A DNA stretch of 64,000 nucleotides from Musa acuminata AAA Group. Its lineage: Eukaryota > Streptophyta > Magnoliopsida > Zingiberales > Musaceae. A program made the position numbers and the translations under genes. The stretch is from contig NC_088339.1 of the NCBI RefSeq assembly GCF_036884655.1, forward strand, positions 34,471,501 to 34,535,500, in the 5' to 3' direction. Under the pieces are notes generated by a model. It was not told where the DNA came from. It did no database searches and saw only the letters and a list, made by a program, of their open reading frames with translations. Shown here in pieces: positions 21,638 to 34,486 of the stretch. How positions within the stretch are numbered: position 1 is the first letter of the stretch; every line of letters starts with the position of its first letter.

Positions 21638-24346
21638 ATGGTGGTGGCATCTGGAACCAATTCATGAGCCAAAGAAATGGCCATCCGGAGGAGGATGGCC
21701 AACATTGTAAGCCTTATCCCCGCTCTTGTTAGATTTCGCAAGCACCATGTTTAGCGAATCTAGAGAGAACCAATGAAACCATCTCTAGTTCGGCGAATCT
21801 TTCCTCGTTTTTGATTCCTCCGTAGTTTTCAGCTTGGTACCAAAAAGTTTGATTTTTGATCGAACGATCGAGTTTGTGCTTGCTGCCCTGTGAATCTGAA
21901 CCCTGTCGTCGCAATTCTGAGCGGTCTATCATGACCATTCCGTCCATCAATCTGAAAGGTCGTCATGAAGGCATTGTTGATCATCTCATTTTTGGTTTAA
22001 ATCTGAGCGGGTAATGTGCGTTCAAACAATCAAAGTGGAATATTTTCTTATGCATGGTGAAAAAGAAATGGATTGCATTGATATTTCAAAAGGTTCGACG
22101 GATCGAGCTAGAACAGCAAACTTTTGACAGAATGAGAAGATCCATACCGCTATGTAGTTAATGATAAGATATTTTGTTCAGTTTCTTCCTGCAACCTCTT
22201 TTCTATGCATCATAAACGGAAAATTAAAAGAGGTTTATAACCTCTGGCGTTCCATTAGTTAATCTTCTTTCAGTATGAAGTTGATCATCTGGAAGGCAGC
22301 TAGGAAAGTGATAGATCCATTGCTCAGTTGTAACTTGTCTACCTCCTAGAGATTCCGTCAATTCTGTTGATCCATTTGAACATTCTCTTATGGTAATTCA
22401 TGTATCTGTCCATATTTGTTCACATTCCATTCTCATAAGCCGTAAGCTGTGTCAATTCAACCAGTTGACCTTTCCTTTGTGCTAAAGAAAGTGCATGACT
22501 TTATTAACTCAGTATCGCATGGCATCCTTGCTTGTTTTATGTTGCCATGGAGTTTCTAGCTCTAATGGTCAGTGGATCCAACTGATTTCAAATTTTAATT
22601 GGTGTTTATTACTTATCATCATTGCCAATGATCTGTGCAAAAATACTCAACAGAAGGTTTTATCTGATGTAAACGTAGAAAAGAAAATTAGAGACATATT
22701 TTTACAATCAGGTGTTGCTTTTGTTTGTCCATACCATTGTGTCCTGCTTTTTTAAAGATAGACTGCGTCGGTGGATCAATCTCCTCTCCCACTCTTTTTA
22801 AGCCTGTGCTTTTTTGACCCATCGACACTGGTCACTGTGATGCCAGTGAGAAAGTCATTTGGTGATTACCATTATAGAATACCATACAAGTGCAAGTCTT
22901 TTATTTCGTATTTTAGAGCTCACGAGGCCTTTACAAAGTGCACAAATATGATTAAATTTCATGCACATATTTCTTCATCATTTCATCACTATATTTTATT
23001 AGTTCAATTTATTTTTTTCAGTGTAACCTCTCTTTCTAAATAGTATATTGGCCGTTGGATTATTTTACCCTGTATGGCAAACACATCTGAAGTATTTGAC
23101 ATTTTTGTGGGCTTTTAGATAAATATATCCTCTTAATGTCTTCTGTAGATATATATAATAAGCGAGAAGAGGATTTTCCATCTCTTAAAGAGTGTAATGA
23201 CTATTTGGAAGAAGTTGAGGATATGAGTAAGTGTGGTATAACTTATCTTTCCCTATACATTACATGCCTAACATGCTAGTTGATCGTGTTTTGATTATGT
23301 TCTGTAACTAGCTTACAACCTAATTGAAGGAATTGATGTCGCTGCTATTGAAGCTAAGATTGCTAAGTACCAAGAAGAAAATGCTGAACAAATCATCAAT
23401 GCCCGAGCACGTAAGGTAATTGGAGTATATACATCTCTTGGTACTATTTTGTGTTCTCTGATGGCATATTCTATTAGATAATCATTTCTAATAGTTACAT
23501 GGCTAAGGTGTCGGTGGTGTTGTTATGATTTTGTACAGGCTGAAGAACTAGCGGCAGCACTAAAGGCAAGCCAAAATTTTGGTCAAGGTGATCCAACTGA
23601 TGGGGTAAGTTGTGCACCTAAACTCAGAGGTACCTACAACCTGGAAAAAAAATGGCATTTATCTTTTTTTTTTGTCAAGAATTTATTTGGCCATATATGC
23701 TACTTCGTTGGTCAGATTCATATATCCTGTTTCCACCTTATGCTCTTTTGTCTACCAAGTACCAAACAGTGATGTAACCGATGACACCTTTTTTTTTTCT
23801 TCTCAAATTTCAATCATATTAAAACTTTCCATACCACCTTAAGTCTATATTAAATTTTGCTATGAGTATTTACTAGTATCTTCTGCTGGTTCCCACAAGA
23901 ATGCACTTGTTTAACATACTGCATATTATTATTCTTGGTTGTTTACAAATTGCAAATGCATTTACGTCAACTCTATGTTTGTTTTAACATGTAATTGATT
24001 TTTTTACCTTGATCATCATCATCGTATTATCCAACCTCAGGGTGCTGGACCAAATGCTCAAGGGATCGATGTCGGCAATCAAGGGCAGTATGCACCTACC
24101 TCCATGCTCGGTGGTGTGCTTATGCAACCACGTCCTACAGGTGTGGCTCCACAGCCTGTCCCTGTCGGAGCCCCAGCTGATCCTCTGCAGGGCTATGCAA
24201 CCGACGACGAGGAGACCACGAAGCTATGAGCTGGGAGAGGAGGCAGAGCTGGGGGATGGACAACCAAATCAAGCAAGAGGAGGGCACTCGAGGAAGCATT
24301 CGGTAGCATATGGATGCAGGAACCGTTCAGCAGCATAAGGATGTGA
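21638..24346 (+). pseudogene. MAT1: MAT1-like (CDK-activating kinase assembly factor), disrupted
   Basis: Exons follow the short plant MAT1-type protein: 21638-21706, ~23149-23226, 23312-23415, 23539-23604, and 24041 to the end. MAT1 stabilises the CDK-activating kinase module of TFIIH. Recognisable blocks are [63 protein letters not shown] and, beyond the stop, KRRALEEAFGSIW. Three lesions are visible. An in-frame TGA at 21665 falls ten codons after the first ATG. The exon 2 acceptor AG (23147-23148) puts the frame two bases off exon 1. A TGA at 24227, where Arg is expected, cuts off about 39 codons that remain open to 24346. A shorter ORF from the ATG at 23136 keeps frame across all later exons and would give 149 residues. 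It could therefore still make a truncated protein; it may also be a sequence error. Confidence 0.75.
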
Positions 24347-25207
24347 ACTTGACCTGAAGAAGAGTTCAGTTTTCTTGTTATCGGTTCAAGATTGTTATTG
24401 TGATGTGATACAGTTTGATCTTGCTGAATTTTATCAGAAGTGAGATTCAGAATCATCGCGAATCCCTTCAAATTGATCCAACGGTGGTGATGTTTGCTAA
24501 AGGAACACTTCTTTTTAATTCATATGTAATTCATTGCTCAAAATGTTGCCCACATTCTTTTGTAATAAATTTATGGATTTGTTGAGTATTATTGTCATGC
24601 ACTTCCATTCAAAAAGTGGTTGGGTCAAAAATGAAACAGCATGACTTTTCAATCAAAAAATCTGGAGAAATTATATGAGGCCTCAAGAGCAGTGTTCTTT
24701 TGCTTCCACTACTGGACCACTCATGGATATTATAACAAGGGAGAATCTAATTAGTTACCAGCTGAGCTAAATATGTTCTTTTCTGATCCAAGTTCATCTT
24801 CACATGTACGCAGAAGAAAGATTTCTCCTGCATTTAAGACCATTGTCTTCTCATCCAACACCCTCTTCTCAAGTATGTATGCATAGGCTTCACAAGAAGT
24901 TGGTCTCTATTGCCTCTTCTTTAGAACTCAAAACTCATTCAACTATGTTAGCAGATAACCGGTGCATCAAATCTCCATCAACAAAAAGAAAGTAAAGCTC
25001 ATCAAAGGTGATCGATCATTAGGACCACTTCTCATTCCGCATCATGGAGATGACAGTAGATAAAAGATGGAGAATTATTGTGCATAGGATAATCTTCTGA
25101 AAGCAGAAAAGAAAGATGCATGGAGATTAGCCTCGACCGTGACAGCAACAGCTGCTGAGAGGCATCCTTATCCAGTCGTTGCCGTACATGCAGCAACACA
25201 ACAGAGC
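24347..25207. other. Intergenic stretch between MAT1-like and WAT1-like genes
   Basis: The first ~230 bases look like a 3' UTR (AATAAATTT-type polyadenylation context near 24565). Nothing further is recognised. The two flanking genes converge here, so the remainder should hold both 3' ends. Confidence 0.45.
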
Positions 25208-26913
25208 TTAATTAATTCCGTCAGGTTTCTTCTCCGGTGGGATGTCTACAACAGTGACGTAGTCGATGGAGTTCGATATCATGACATCATCCACGGCCTT
25301 CGTCTTCTCACTGTTCTCTGTGGAGGTGTTCATCCGGTCGCTGCTCTTCCCCCATATAAGACAGTAAAGACCGATGACTATAACAACTGCACCAATCACC
25401 CTATCAACAGTTCCAAGTAGAACTCGAATGAGTTTTGGCAGTGTTTTGTGTGGCTATAGATGACAAAGAAGTGAAATGATTACTAGTCCTACCTCCCTAA
25501 AGAGATCTCCTCTGCTAGAATGATGGAGCCCATCACAGCTACTATGATCATGCAGAGAGGGTTGAAAGCAGTTACAAACACAGGACCTCTCTCCTTCATC
25601 ACCACCCCTTGCAAGTAATACGCCACCCCTGTGCACATTATGCCCTGCAAAAGGGAAATCATTGTCAGCTCAAGAACGAGAAGGCAGTTCGATCTGCTGT
25701 ATCATCGTTATTTGAACAAGCATCTTACGGAGTAGACCGCCGTGAAGAGTCTCATATCAAATCCTATCGACCAAGGCTTGGCGCCGCGTTCCATGAAGAG
25801 AGCAACTGCACCGGCTTGCCCCGTTCCCGTGAGGCATATCAAGGTTGTCAAGGAGAGCTCTGCAGGGTAGGACTTCAGCGTATGTGACTGCATGCACCAC
25901 ATCAACGATCACCATGCATGTATCGATCACCAGATTCTTGGCGGGCTTTTGCTTCGGTGGTGGGAGGGAGCATATTACATACCTGCAACACGAAGAACGC
26001 GGACCAGCAGCAGCAGCTAAACAGTAGCATGAGGGTACCGAGGAGCCAGTGAGTGTCATTCTGGGCAGCAGCCTCGGCTTGGAGGTGCCGTCCCTTGTTC
26101 CATATGAACTCGACGATCGGGCCTTTGTATAATATCATGATCAGTGCACCGATCACTGTCACCAGAGTCCCAATAATCTTAGCTTGACTGTGTCGTTTCT
26201 TGATGTCTATCTTCTCCATTCTGATCATGAAGCTGCAGCTCAGTTGCATTCCAATTATAACCGATAGATGAGAGATGGAGGATTCACCTTAAAACAAAGG
26301 CGTTCAGAAACGTGACTGCAGGCAGTATGTTGTAGAGAGCAGAGGAAAAGCTGGCCGATGTGTACTTGGTTCCCATGTAGTAGAAGTTTTGATCGAGAAC
26401 TGGTCTGGATGAAAGTAATCCGACACATAAGAAGGTGATTTGATGACACTGTGTATTTTTAGCTAAAACAGATGTATGGTAAAGTCGATCGATACTCGAG
26501 TAGTCCGAGAGCCATAATCTTGAGGAAGATGGGGAGGGTCATCTTTGGCCTCACTTTCCTGTAGCGTGAAGCAGGAAGCAAACATCAGTGCTTGTAAGCT
26601 AAAAAACGCCCTCTCTTTCATCTTTCTAGCTCTATAAATTACTCGAGTTAGTGAAGCATGCAAGATTACTCAGGCCTCACTTGCCACTAGGCTTTTGCTA
26701 GTGGTGCCTTATCGCCAAAAAGGTAATCAAAAGCATTCTTTTGCTGACCTTAGAAAGGCATGGAAAGTAACAGCATTCTTTTGCTGATCTGAGAAAGCAT
26801 TCTGCTGCTGGAGAGACTGCAACTCCATGTTCCATGAAATGCATGGTTTATTTCACTTTCTTTGTGCTATAAGTTCATAGATGTTGTTCATTCCTTGGAT
26901 TCTTCGCGTGTTC

Positions 26914-26954
<41 letters not shown>

Positions 26955-27151
26955 CTCAACCTTTCGAACCAGAGTGCAAAGGGAGCGACGACAGCAGCAG
27001 CGACGGCGTTCCGGTAGACAACAAGCACGTAATGGCTCATGCCTTGCTTGAGCGAGGCCACGGAGACGACGAACATGCCGGCGTAGCCGAACTGCAAGAA
27101 GACCATGGCCACGTACGGCTTCACTCTCCTCCAAACCTCACCAACACCCAT
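25208..27151 (-). CDS. WAT1-related (UMAMIT/EamA) membrane transporter
   Basis: Seven predicted exons on the minus strand: 27151-26961, 26558-26496, 26404-26288, 26220-25983, 25887-25729, 25644-25493 and 25400-25208. All junctions are GT/AG and the frame is continuous, giving 370 residues, the usual size for plant drug/metabolite transporters of this type. Family signatures include KPYVAMVFLQFGYAGMFV at the start, HYVLVVYRNAVAA, LDQNFYYMGTKYTSASF, ALYNILPAVTFLNAF, a second EamA half with VAYYLQGVVMKERGPVFV and TAFNPLCMIIVA, and VIGLYCLIWGK near the C-terminus. About ten membrane helices are expected in two EamA repeats. Family members export amino acids or auxin across plasma or vacuolar membranes; the substrate here cannot be told. 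Intron 1 begins with a GA/CT microsatellite only a few bases from the donor. Confidence 0.92.
26917..26954. repeat. (GA)n microsatellite next to the WAT1-like intron 1 donor
   Basis: On the plus strand about 19 GA units with one C interruption end six bases before the GT of the first intron donor (26960-26959). On the coding strand it is a polypyrimidine CT run at the start of the intron. Confidence 0.9.
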
Positions 27152-29067
27152 CTCAATCGTCTTCTTCTACTCTAGTACTATCACCCCGCACACTGCATGC
27201 AGAGATGGAAAGCCTAACTCAGCCATTTATAGATAAAAGGAAGACGTATCCCTTACGTACTCCATCGACCACAAAAGCTTCGTTCATCTCTAAAGTGAAA
27301 AAAAAGGCTACTACCATCCTCCATTATGTTCATCCAGAAACGGCTCCAGATTAAAGTGCCCATTCCCAGGACAGGAGCAGTTCCGTCTTCAAGATCCATA
27401 ATTCTCAAAGGGACTTTAAAGACTCGATGCTTTCTCCACTTCTTTTGGTGTATAAAATTGCATGTATTGCACGATGACGACTCAAAGAGACATCAAGTGG
27501 AAGCAAAGAGGTAGTGCAGTCTGATGAGGTCCGGCCTTCTGTATCTGATGGCCACAAGTCGAGCAGTATCTTAGACTGTTGCTTATCCGATTACCTCACC
27601 GGTGTTGGATTTGTGGCCATCATCTTATCATGAAGGGTAAGAACGGAAGGAAGATTATAAAGTGCACGCACAATAATGTCGTGGAGGTGAAAGCTTCTGC
27701 TCTGTTCTGGAAATCTGCTTTCTTTCATTTTGGAGAAGTAAAAGGCTGGAGTTATCCGATACGTAATGCACTGACCGCTGCTTGTAGAAATCACCTTATC
27801 CATGCATGCAAGCTCTTTGGGGCACAGACCTGAGTGCTCTTATGTGATGCTCTACAAAGACTGAAGCAAATAATGTCCAGATTTGTCTGGAGATGATCTG
27901 CTTGAGGCATCAGCAAATCTTCAAACCGGTGGGGTTTCCACCAATTGTCTAGTCTGATCATTGGTAATAAATGGATGGACGTGCTTCACAGTTCATCGGC
28001 TGCACTTTTGCTGCTCTTCAAGCTGTCTGCTTGAGAGGACCAGAAAGAGGAGTCATATGATGGTGGCACAGTGAATTAACTGGATTTCTTTTTCTTTTGA
28101 GAAGATTAAAATTAGATGCTGTTGGCCTACGAAACAAATGCAATATTGAATGTATCATTTAGTTGAAATCTTCATTCATAGGTGGATCAAAAGAATCGAG
28201 ACATCAAGAAGACTAATATTCTTCCTTCACCCACATCAATGAATCAATCAAGATGCAATGGCCATGCTTAGGTTTCATACATTGATTGTATAACTAGAAG
28301 AGGGTGCAGAAGTATGAATATTATTTTTATTTAGATAATATAAGTTTAAATTGTTTAGACTTAAATATTTTAAATTAATAATTTAAGTTTAATAAATTAA
28401 TGAGTTAATTCTTTTTTTTTATCTACTTTTGCTATGCTATATTAGATAATAACGATCACACATATTAACTTGACCGGTAAAAACCTTTAACAGATTATCG
28501 CACATAGTAGTCTTAGAATGCCCCTTTCATCACTTATCATTTGGAAGAAAAATAATAATAACACATAATCTCCTACAATTAGATTAGCCTTTAATTTAAT
28601 ATCGTATCTAATGCAGCTCGGCGACTCGGTCCATTACCTAAGCTGACTCGGAATCTTTCCTTCTCGGTGCATTCTGAGTCGGACTCAAAACGAGTCGTAA
28701 CTTCTAACCCAACCCACCAGTATATAAGACGCTTCTTCGCCCCCCTTTGGTTTCCCCGTCTTTCCCGCTCCCTCGTATCCCGACAGCTTTCTCTTCTATC
28801 GTTGCCCTGCTCTCCCTTCTTCGATCGGTGTCTTCTTCGCCGGATCTTGGTTGAGGCCTCTCCACAATCAGAGCCATATTATTGGTAAAGAGATTACTAT
28901 GTTTCGTTTACATCAATCCGAAGCGTTTAATCGCTCCCTATCTGGTTTCTTCGCTTTGATAGTTGTGTAGAAGATCTTGGGACGACGAATGGAGCTTGTT
29001 TTGGTCACCTGATTTGTTAAAGGTGTACTATTTTTTTCGCTAGATCAATCGATCGATCGATCGAGAG
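27152..29067. other. Intergenic region and leader of the ARGLU1-like relic
   Basis: 27152-28600 is AT-rich with no recognisable gene. From about 28690 the sequence turns CT-rich and resembles a plant 5' UTR, ending in a donor-like TTGGTAAAG near 28884. A (GATC)n-type run at 29048-29064 precedes the ATG of the relic gene. Confidence 0.45.
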
Positions 29068-32000
29068 ATGCCTCGAAGTGTCTATCGGTCTCCTTCGTAT
29101 AGGAGAAACTGCTCTCCTTCACCCCCCCCCAGGTACAGCAGAAGGGAAAGCAGCCGCACCCACTCTTACAGAGATCGAAGCCAACATAGTATTACTACGC
29201 CAATACCTATTTTTGTTCGAAATCAAGAAATATAAATGTATGGAGTTACCAAATTCTTATGAGGAAGCAAACTACTACTCGTAAGGAAGTCAGTTCTGAT
29301 AGGTCACCAAATCCTTTCCTACTCCTTTGATGCGTGGGAGTTGCCTCATCCGACCCACTGTCAGGAAAAAAGAACCCTCTTTCTTCTGATCACAGAACGC
29401 TCTGTATCTGTTCTACCAAAACCCTCTGTAAATTCGTATCAGAATGTGACAAATCTCTCTCCCCCTTTAGAAAGAAGAAACTTGCACTAATCCTCTATTG
29501 TTTTCATCCAATGGTCTCTCCTTGTGACATATCCTTTCTATATTATTGAGCGTGGGGGAAAGAGAAATGAAAAAAAAATCAATTCAAATTCTTTTAGAAT
29601 TCTAGAAAACAGGGATTTTATGGTTTTTTTGATAATGCATTTGGCCATTCCAGGAAAAAGCAGTTGCAGATTAACTGCCCACTTTCTCATTCTCATCTTT
29701 TCCAGCACCAGGATTCCTCATATTTAACAAAAAGTATTTGCTTTTGTAATAAGCTAAGAGATACTTCCTTTGTTTTCTTGTTTCCTGAGATCTAATGTAT
29801 CTTGTTTAAAAGATTCCAGCTTGTGAACCGCATATATGCCTGCCATACTGCCGCTTGATAAGAAGAATATGTTGTAACGCTCATAGACTGAAACAGTAAG
29901 AGTAAAAGCTTTTTTTTTCTTTTTTTTATCTGCTGGTGCATCGACCAATATGTAAGAGTAGTTTGGCTGCATCTGGTTAATAAGTATGCCTCATGGCTAG
30001 ATGTTTTAGCATGTCAGGTTTCTCTTCTAAGTGGTCGCTTTAAATTCTATAGGCAGTGATCGAAGGGACTTTATAGATGATAGCTCTAAACAGTAGGCTA
30101 GATGGGGATATGCCTAAAATCTGTCAACAATTGCTACGTTGTCTGTTCTTTGTGTTGGGGTAAGTTTCAGAAACTTGCTTTTTATCTACGGCACTGCTTA
30201 TATGGTTGATGCTCTCGTACTACTTTTTGATGACACGAGGAATGTGTTTTCTTATGGCTACCTCTGAAGAAACCCGCTGGATTCACATCATTTTCTTGTG
30301 TCTTATGTGCTGAAATTCACATAAATTATCGGATTTATTTGCTTCATGACTTTAAATAGCACTATGCAGTCTTTTGCCGTCAAGCCTGTTAAACAAATGT
30401 ATCCATCACTACCCTTGGTTAAATTTTGGTTTTTTTTTTCATCATTTTACGTGTCATGAATGGTTTGAATTGTTATCTGTTGTGCTATCTTCTCAGATTG
30501 GTAGTCTTATTTGTTTTGTATCAAGTATGTTCAATTTGATTTGTTTTAAAATTCTTCCGAATCACCATCAGAACATTTAATTCTTTTTTTCAGCAGAATT
30601 TTGTGTGCAAAAGTTGTGTCCCTTTTGTTTTGCACTCACCGGTACCACGACGAACGAGTGCATTTTTATTGTTGAGAATGATCTCAAAGTATACTTCCGG
30701 TTTTTCTCCTTAATTAGTTGCTTCCTGGTGAACTTGGTTGATCAGCTTGTAGATATTAAAATTTAAAATATGAATTCATATCAGAAATAACTGGAAACAA
30801 GGGGAAAAGAATTGATGGCTCCCTCTCGGCCTTTCTTGAATTCAGCTGGGGATACCTTGCTGTAAGTGAAGAAGGAGATTATACAAATGCTATCAACAGT
30901 ATTGCTGAAACTAATGCCTGTCTTAATTTGAAGCATAGTCTTTTGCTTATGAGCTCTACCAGAATTATAAAATTATATTTTTTGTGAATTACTTAATTGA
31001 TAGTCTGCTTTTAGTGTTTTCTTATATAAACACCATTAGTGATACTTTCTGGCATTTGTAGTTCTGTATTCATATTTATATTCATGCTTGTACATTGTTT
31101 TTCATTGATTATTCTTCTGATCCGGGCCTATTTTACATTTTGGTAGGCCACTGGCATTTCTCTATGGTTTATCAAGTAAATGTGGTTTTTGAGAATATTC
31201 TTAAATTGTGTCGATGCAAACTCATATCAGCTAAGAAATCCAATAGAAGCCAAAATTTTGTAATGGTTAAGACTTTTTGTCTTGGAGAAGGTGGATAAAA
31301 TCTCCCTTATATAAGCAGGTGATGACTGCTCACAATTTTTTGTCTGGTTGCCTGTTTACTTTGTTTTGGTAAAGGTGGAGCAGTGAAGATTGTTCATAAC
31401 AATATTTGAGGTGGCTGAACTTGTTTCTATTTTAGATTGTGCACATCAATATCTGAAATTGTTTCGTATGACAAGGGGAAAAGTCGTTCTACTTTCCCAA
31501 GATGGCTTAAAAGCCATTCTCCCAGTCCTCATAGACAGATATGGCATCCTCCATGACCAAGACGACACAGAAGACCAAGGAGTAGGAGCATGTTAAATTC
31601 ACCCGTAAACAAGTCTGAAAAGCTACTCTTGGGTCCCTAGAGAGTAAAAGTTCTATTGAAAGACACAAGTTGGGAAAGAAACGGTAGTACATAATCCTCT
31701 ACTTGGACAAGCTTGTATTACGATACAATGTGGTCTATATGCATTATCTTTATTTTCCAAGTACAACACACGTAGAAAAAGTTTTGTTTTGTGAGGTTAC
31801 AGTATGCTTATAATAACATATGTTTTTTTTTTTCTTTTTTAAAGCTTGATTTGAGATCACATATACAAAGCTTTTTTACCATCAGCTGCATGTACTTCTT
31901 GTTTGCATGCCATATATTTATAAGCAGTAATAACTCAGGATTTTCGATAACACGGAAAAGGCAAATGGCAAATCCCATAGTCCCTTGTGTTGATGCAAGC

Positions 32001-32620
32001 TTACAATTTTATAGTATGTATGAGAACTGTGTTTTAATAGAGGAGGAATCAAGATACTTGTGATCAATTTTAAACCTGCTACAGGTTGATAGAGAGACGA
32101 AGCATGAGAAAGCACCATTGAGGTCTCAGTCCAACTCGAGAAAGAAAAAGAAGCAGCTCTTATGGAGGCAGGGCAGAAAGCAGTAAGGTTCCTTTACGAT
32201 GGTAGACATATTATGTGATACTCTCCATATTTTACAAAGATATCACCTGTTGTTGATTCGTATGACCAAGTTTGCAATCGTTTAAATTTGGCATATATGT
32301 TATTATCAAAGATTATTTTTTCTTGCAACATGTGCTTTGTTGTGCGTAGATGTTGTAGAACTATTTGGTTACATTTTTTTGCTGGATCAGTAGTTTGTGA
32401 CACGACGAGGATTACTCGATAAGCTTGTCTTAGTTCTTAAGCGAGTGAACATTTTGAGGAACACTTTTTTCTCTATCTAATGTCGTCGTCGTCGTCGTCT
32501 GTTGTTTTATGTGTCGGGAATTACAGAGGAATTGGCTTCCATGCAGGAGTAGAATCGAGGGAGGCATTCGCAAGGAAACGAAGGAAGCGAGGAGAAGAAA
32601 GAAGATGGAAAAAGACGAAG
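29068..32620 (+). pseudogene. Decayed ARGLU1-like (arginine/glutamate-rich splicing cofactor) gene
   Basis: Four blocks in the correct order match the plant ARGLU1-like family (an N-terminal Arg/Ser-rich region, then a long Glu/Arg/Lys coiled coil). Block 1 (29068-29235) opens MPRSVYRSPSYRR and continues SPPPRYSRRESSR, with a stop at 29233. Block 2 (~31448-31690) holds SHSPSPHRQ, then a TGA at 31554, RPRSRSM, and a frameshift before LGSLESKSSIERHKLGKK. Block 3 (32120-32182) reads EVSVQLEKEKEAALMEAGQ and ends in a good GTAAGG donor. Block 4 (~32526-32620) starts EELASMQE, then a TAG and basic/acidic remnants. The central coiled-coil exon expected between blocks 2 and 3 is not found. Introns are retained, so this is a degenerated gene duplicate, not a retrocopy. 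It could still be transcribed from its CT-rich leader. Confidence 0.65.
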
Positions 32621-33074
32621 AAGAAAAGGTGAAGGATGAAGTGTTGGGGTAATTACTGGAATTGAAATTGAATTAGGATTTGAAACTGTCTTTTCTAAAG
32701 AAACAACGAAACCACAGGTGAAGAGAGCACAGCACGGTGGCAAGTAGTGAAAGTTGCTCGAAAAAGACTAAACCATTAGGATCCACCAAACCTGTTGACC
32801 CTGACTCATCATTAGCCCCGGGGGGGAGGTGGGGGGAGGGGGGCATGAAACCCTGGATCCACTCATCACCCCTCCTTTTCCATCCTCCACATGTTTGTGC
32901 CTCTAACCGATGGTCCCGTGCCACTCGTCCGGTGTTAGCTCAGCTGATGGCCGGCCGGCCGTGGCATCGCGAGCGAGGTGGGCCCGCCAGCGGCGGCCAC
33001 TTCCGCGGCGAACGTGCATGCCTTGTCGGGCTGCAGAAAATATCCAGCTCTCGATGGCGACGCAACAGCATTAG

Positions 33075-33077
<3 letters not shown>

Positions 33078-33112
<35 letters not shown>
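33078..33112. repeat. (CT)17 microsatellite
   Basis: Uninterrupted CT run in intergenic DNA, followed by GATGCATGCATGAA, which contains an RY-like CATGCATG element. Confidence 0.95.
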
Positions 33113-33113
<1 letters not shown>

Positions 33114-34391
33114 ATGCATGCATGAATCCACCGACCGAGGTCAACCCACTTCGAAAAAAAAAAACACTATTGTGATTAATATTAAAAAATCCCTTAAACA
33201 AATATCCCTATTGTGATTAATAGCGCCATTTAGTTAACCGAAACTCTAAACATCATTAAAATACTTTGAAAATTCATTTTACATGCTTTTTTTTCCCAAA
33301 TTTAATTAACATTAACTAATTATGATTAATTATATATACGAAGAATGTTAATATTATGAGAGATACTGGTCGAGGATGCTAATATTTAGTGGCATATACG
33401 CTTAAATCAAAATTATAAAGGTCAAATACGTCATTAAAAGCATATAAAAATCACAATAAAAAAACGTAATTAATCTGTCACTTAAACCCGTTAATAATCT
33501 TTTAAAATTTACCATATTCATAAGAGTATTAAGAATATTTTAGATATTTAAATATATTTTTTTTATTATTCTTAAAAAAAAAAAAAAGATTAGTGATGAA
33601 GGTTGATTGGAGCCCAAAATTTTACGGGCTAAACTAATTAATATTTTATTTTTACTGTATGGATGTTAACAGGAGAGTATATTAAAAGGATCGAAGGGAT
33701 CACATAACGTATTTGTACGTGACACGTACTCAATAAAATAATGCTGGATGTATTCGCTAGTAAGGTCGACAAGAAAAGGGGATCGATTGGATTGGGACAT
33801 ATCACGTAACCTATAAAATGTTGTCATAAACAAATAGAAATAGGTCATTAATTTATTTTATGTAGAGGTTGTTGACGATGGAGAATGCAGTGTTGATCTC
33901 ACGAAACGTAGTTAATTCTTGCTGTGTTTGGCGATGTCACGACGGTGGTTTATTACACACAATTTACACACACGCTAATCGTCCTTATCATCATCATCAT
34001 CGCTTACTTAATTAGGGATCGAATGCTGAAGGTAATTTGTGTGTTGTGAAGGTCTTTATAGTTCATCGAAAGCAACCGTTAACGCAATAATACAAATCGT
34101 GCCTACCAATTAGGTACTTTTGTTTGTTGTCTTAATTCGAGACAAATTAGGGAGGGAGGTGCAATTAGATAGAGCACAGCAAAGTACATGCGAATAAGAC
34201 TCGGCATCCGCTAATTCATGGTGTTTACTCCATGTAATCACCATCCAAGGGGGACAAAGCAGCACAAATCCAGCCATTACTTGTCTCTACTCCTCAAAAC
34301 AGGAACCACGTCGACGAATCCTACGCCCACAAATGGCTTACGTGGGATTTTTTTGGACTTTCCCATTCTCATCCTTAATTAATGTAAAACG

Positions 34392-34471
<80 letters not shown>

Positions 34472-34486
34472 TAATAATAATAATAA
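34392..34486. repeat. (AAT)n microsatellite, about 31 units
   Basis: About 95 bases of ATA/AAT repeats with one extra A near 34467. Poly-Ile and poly-Leu ORFs here are repeat products. Confidence 0.95.
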
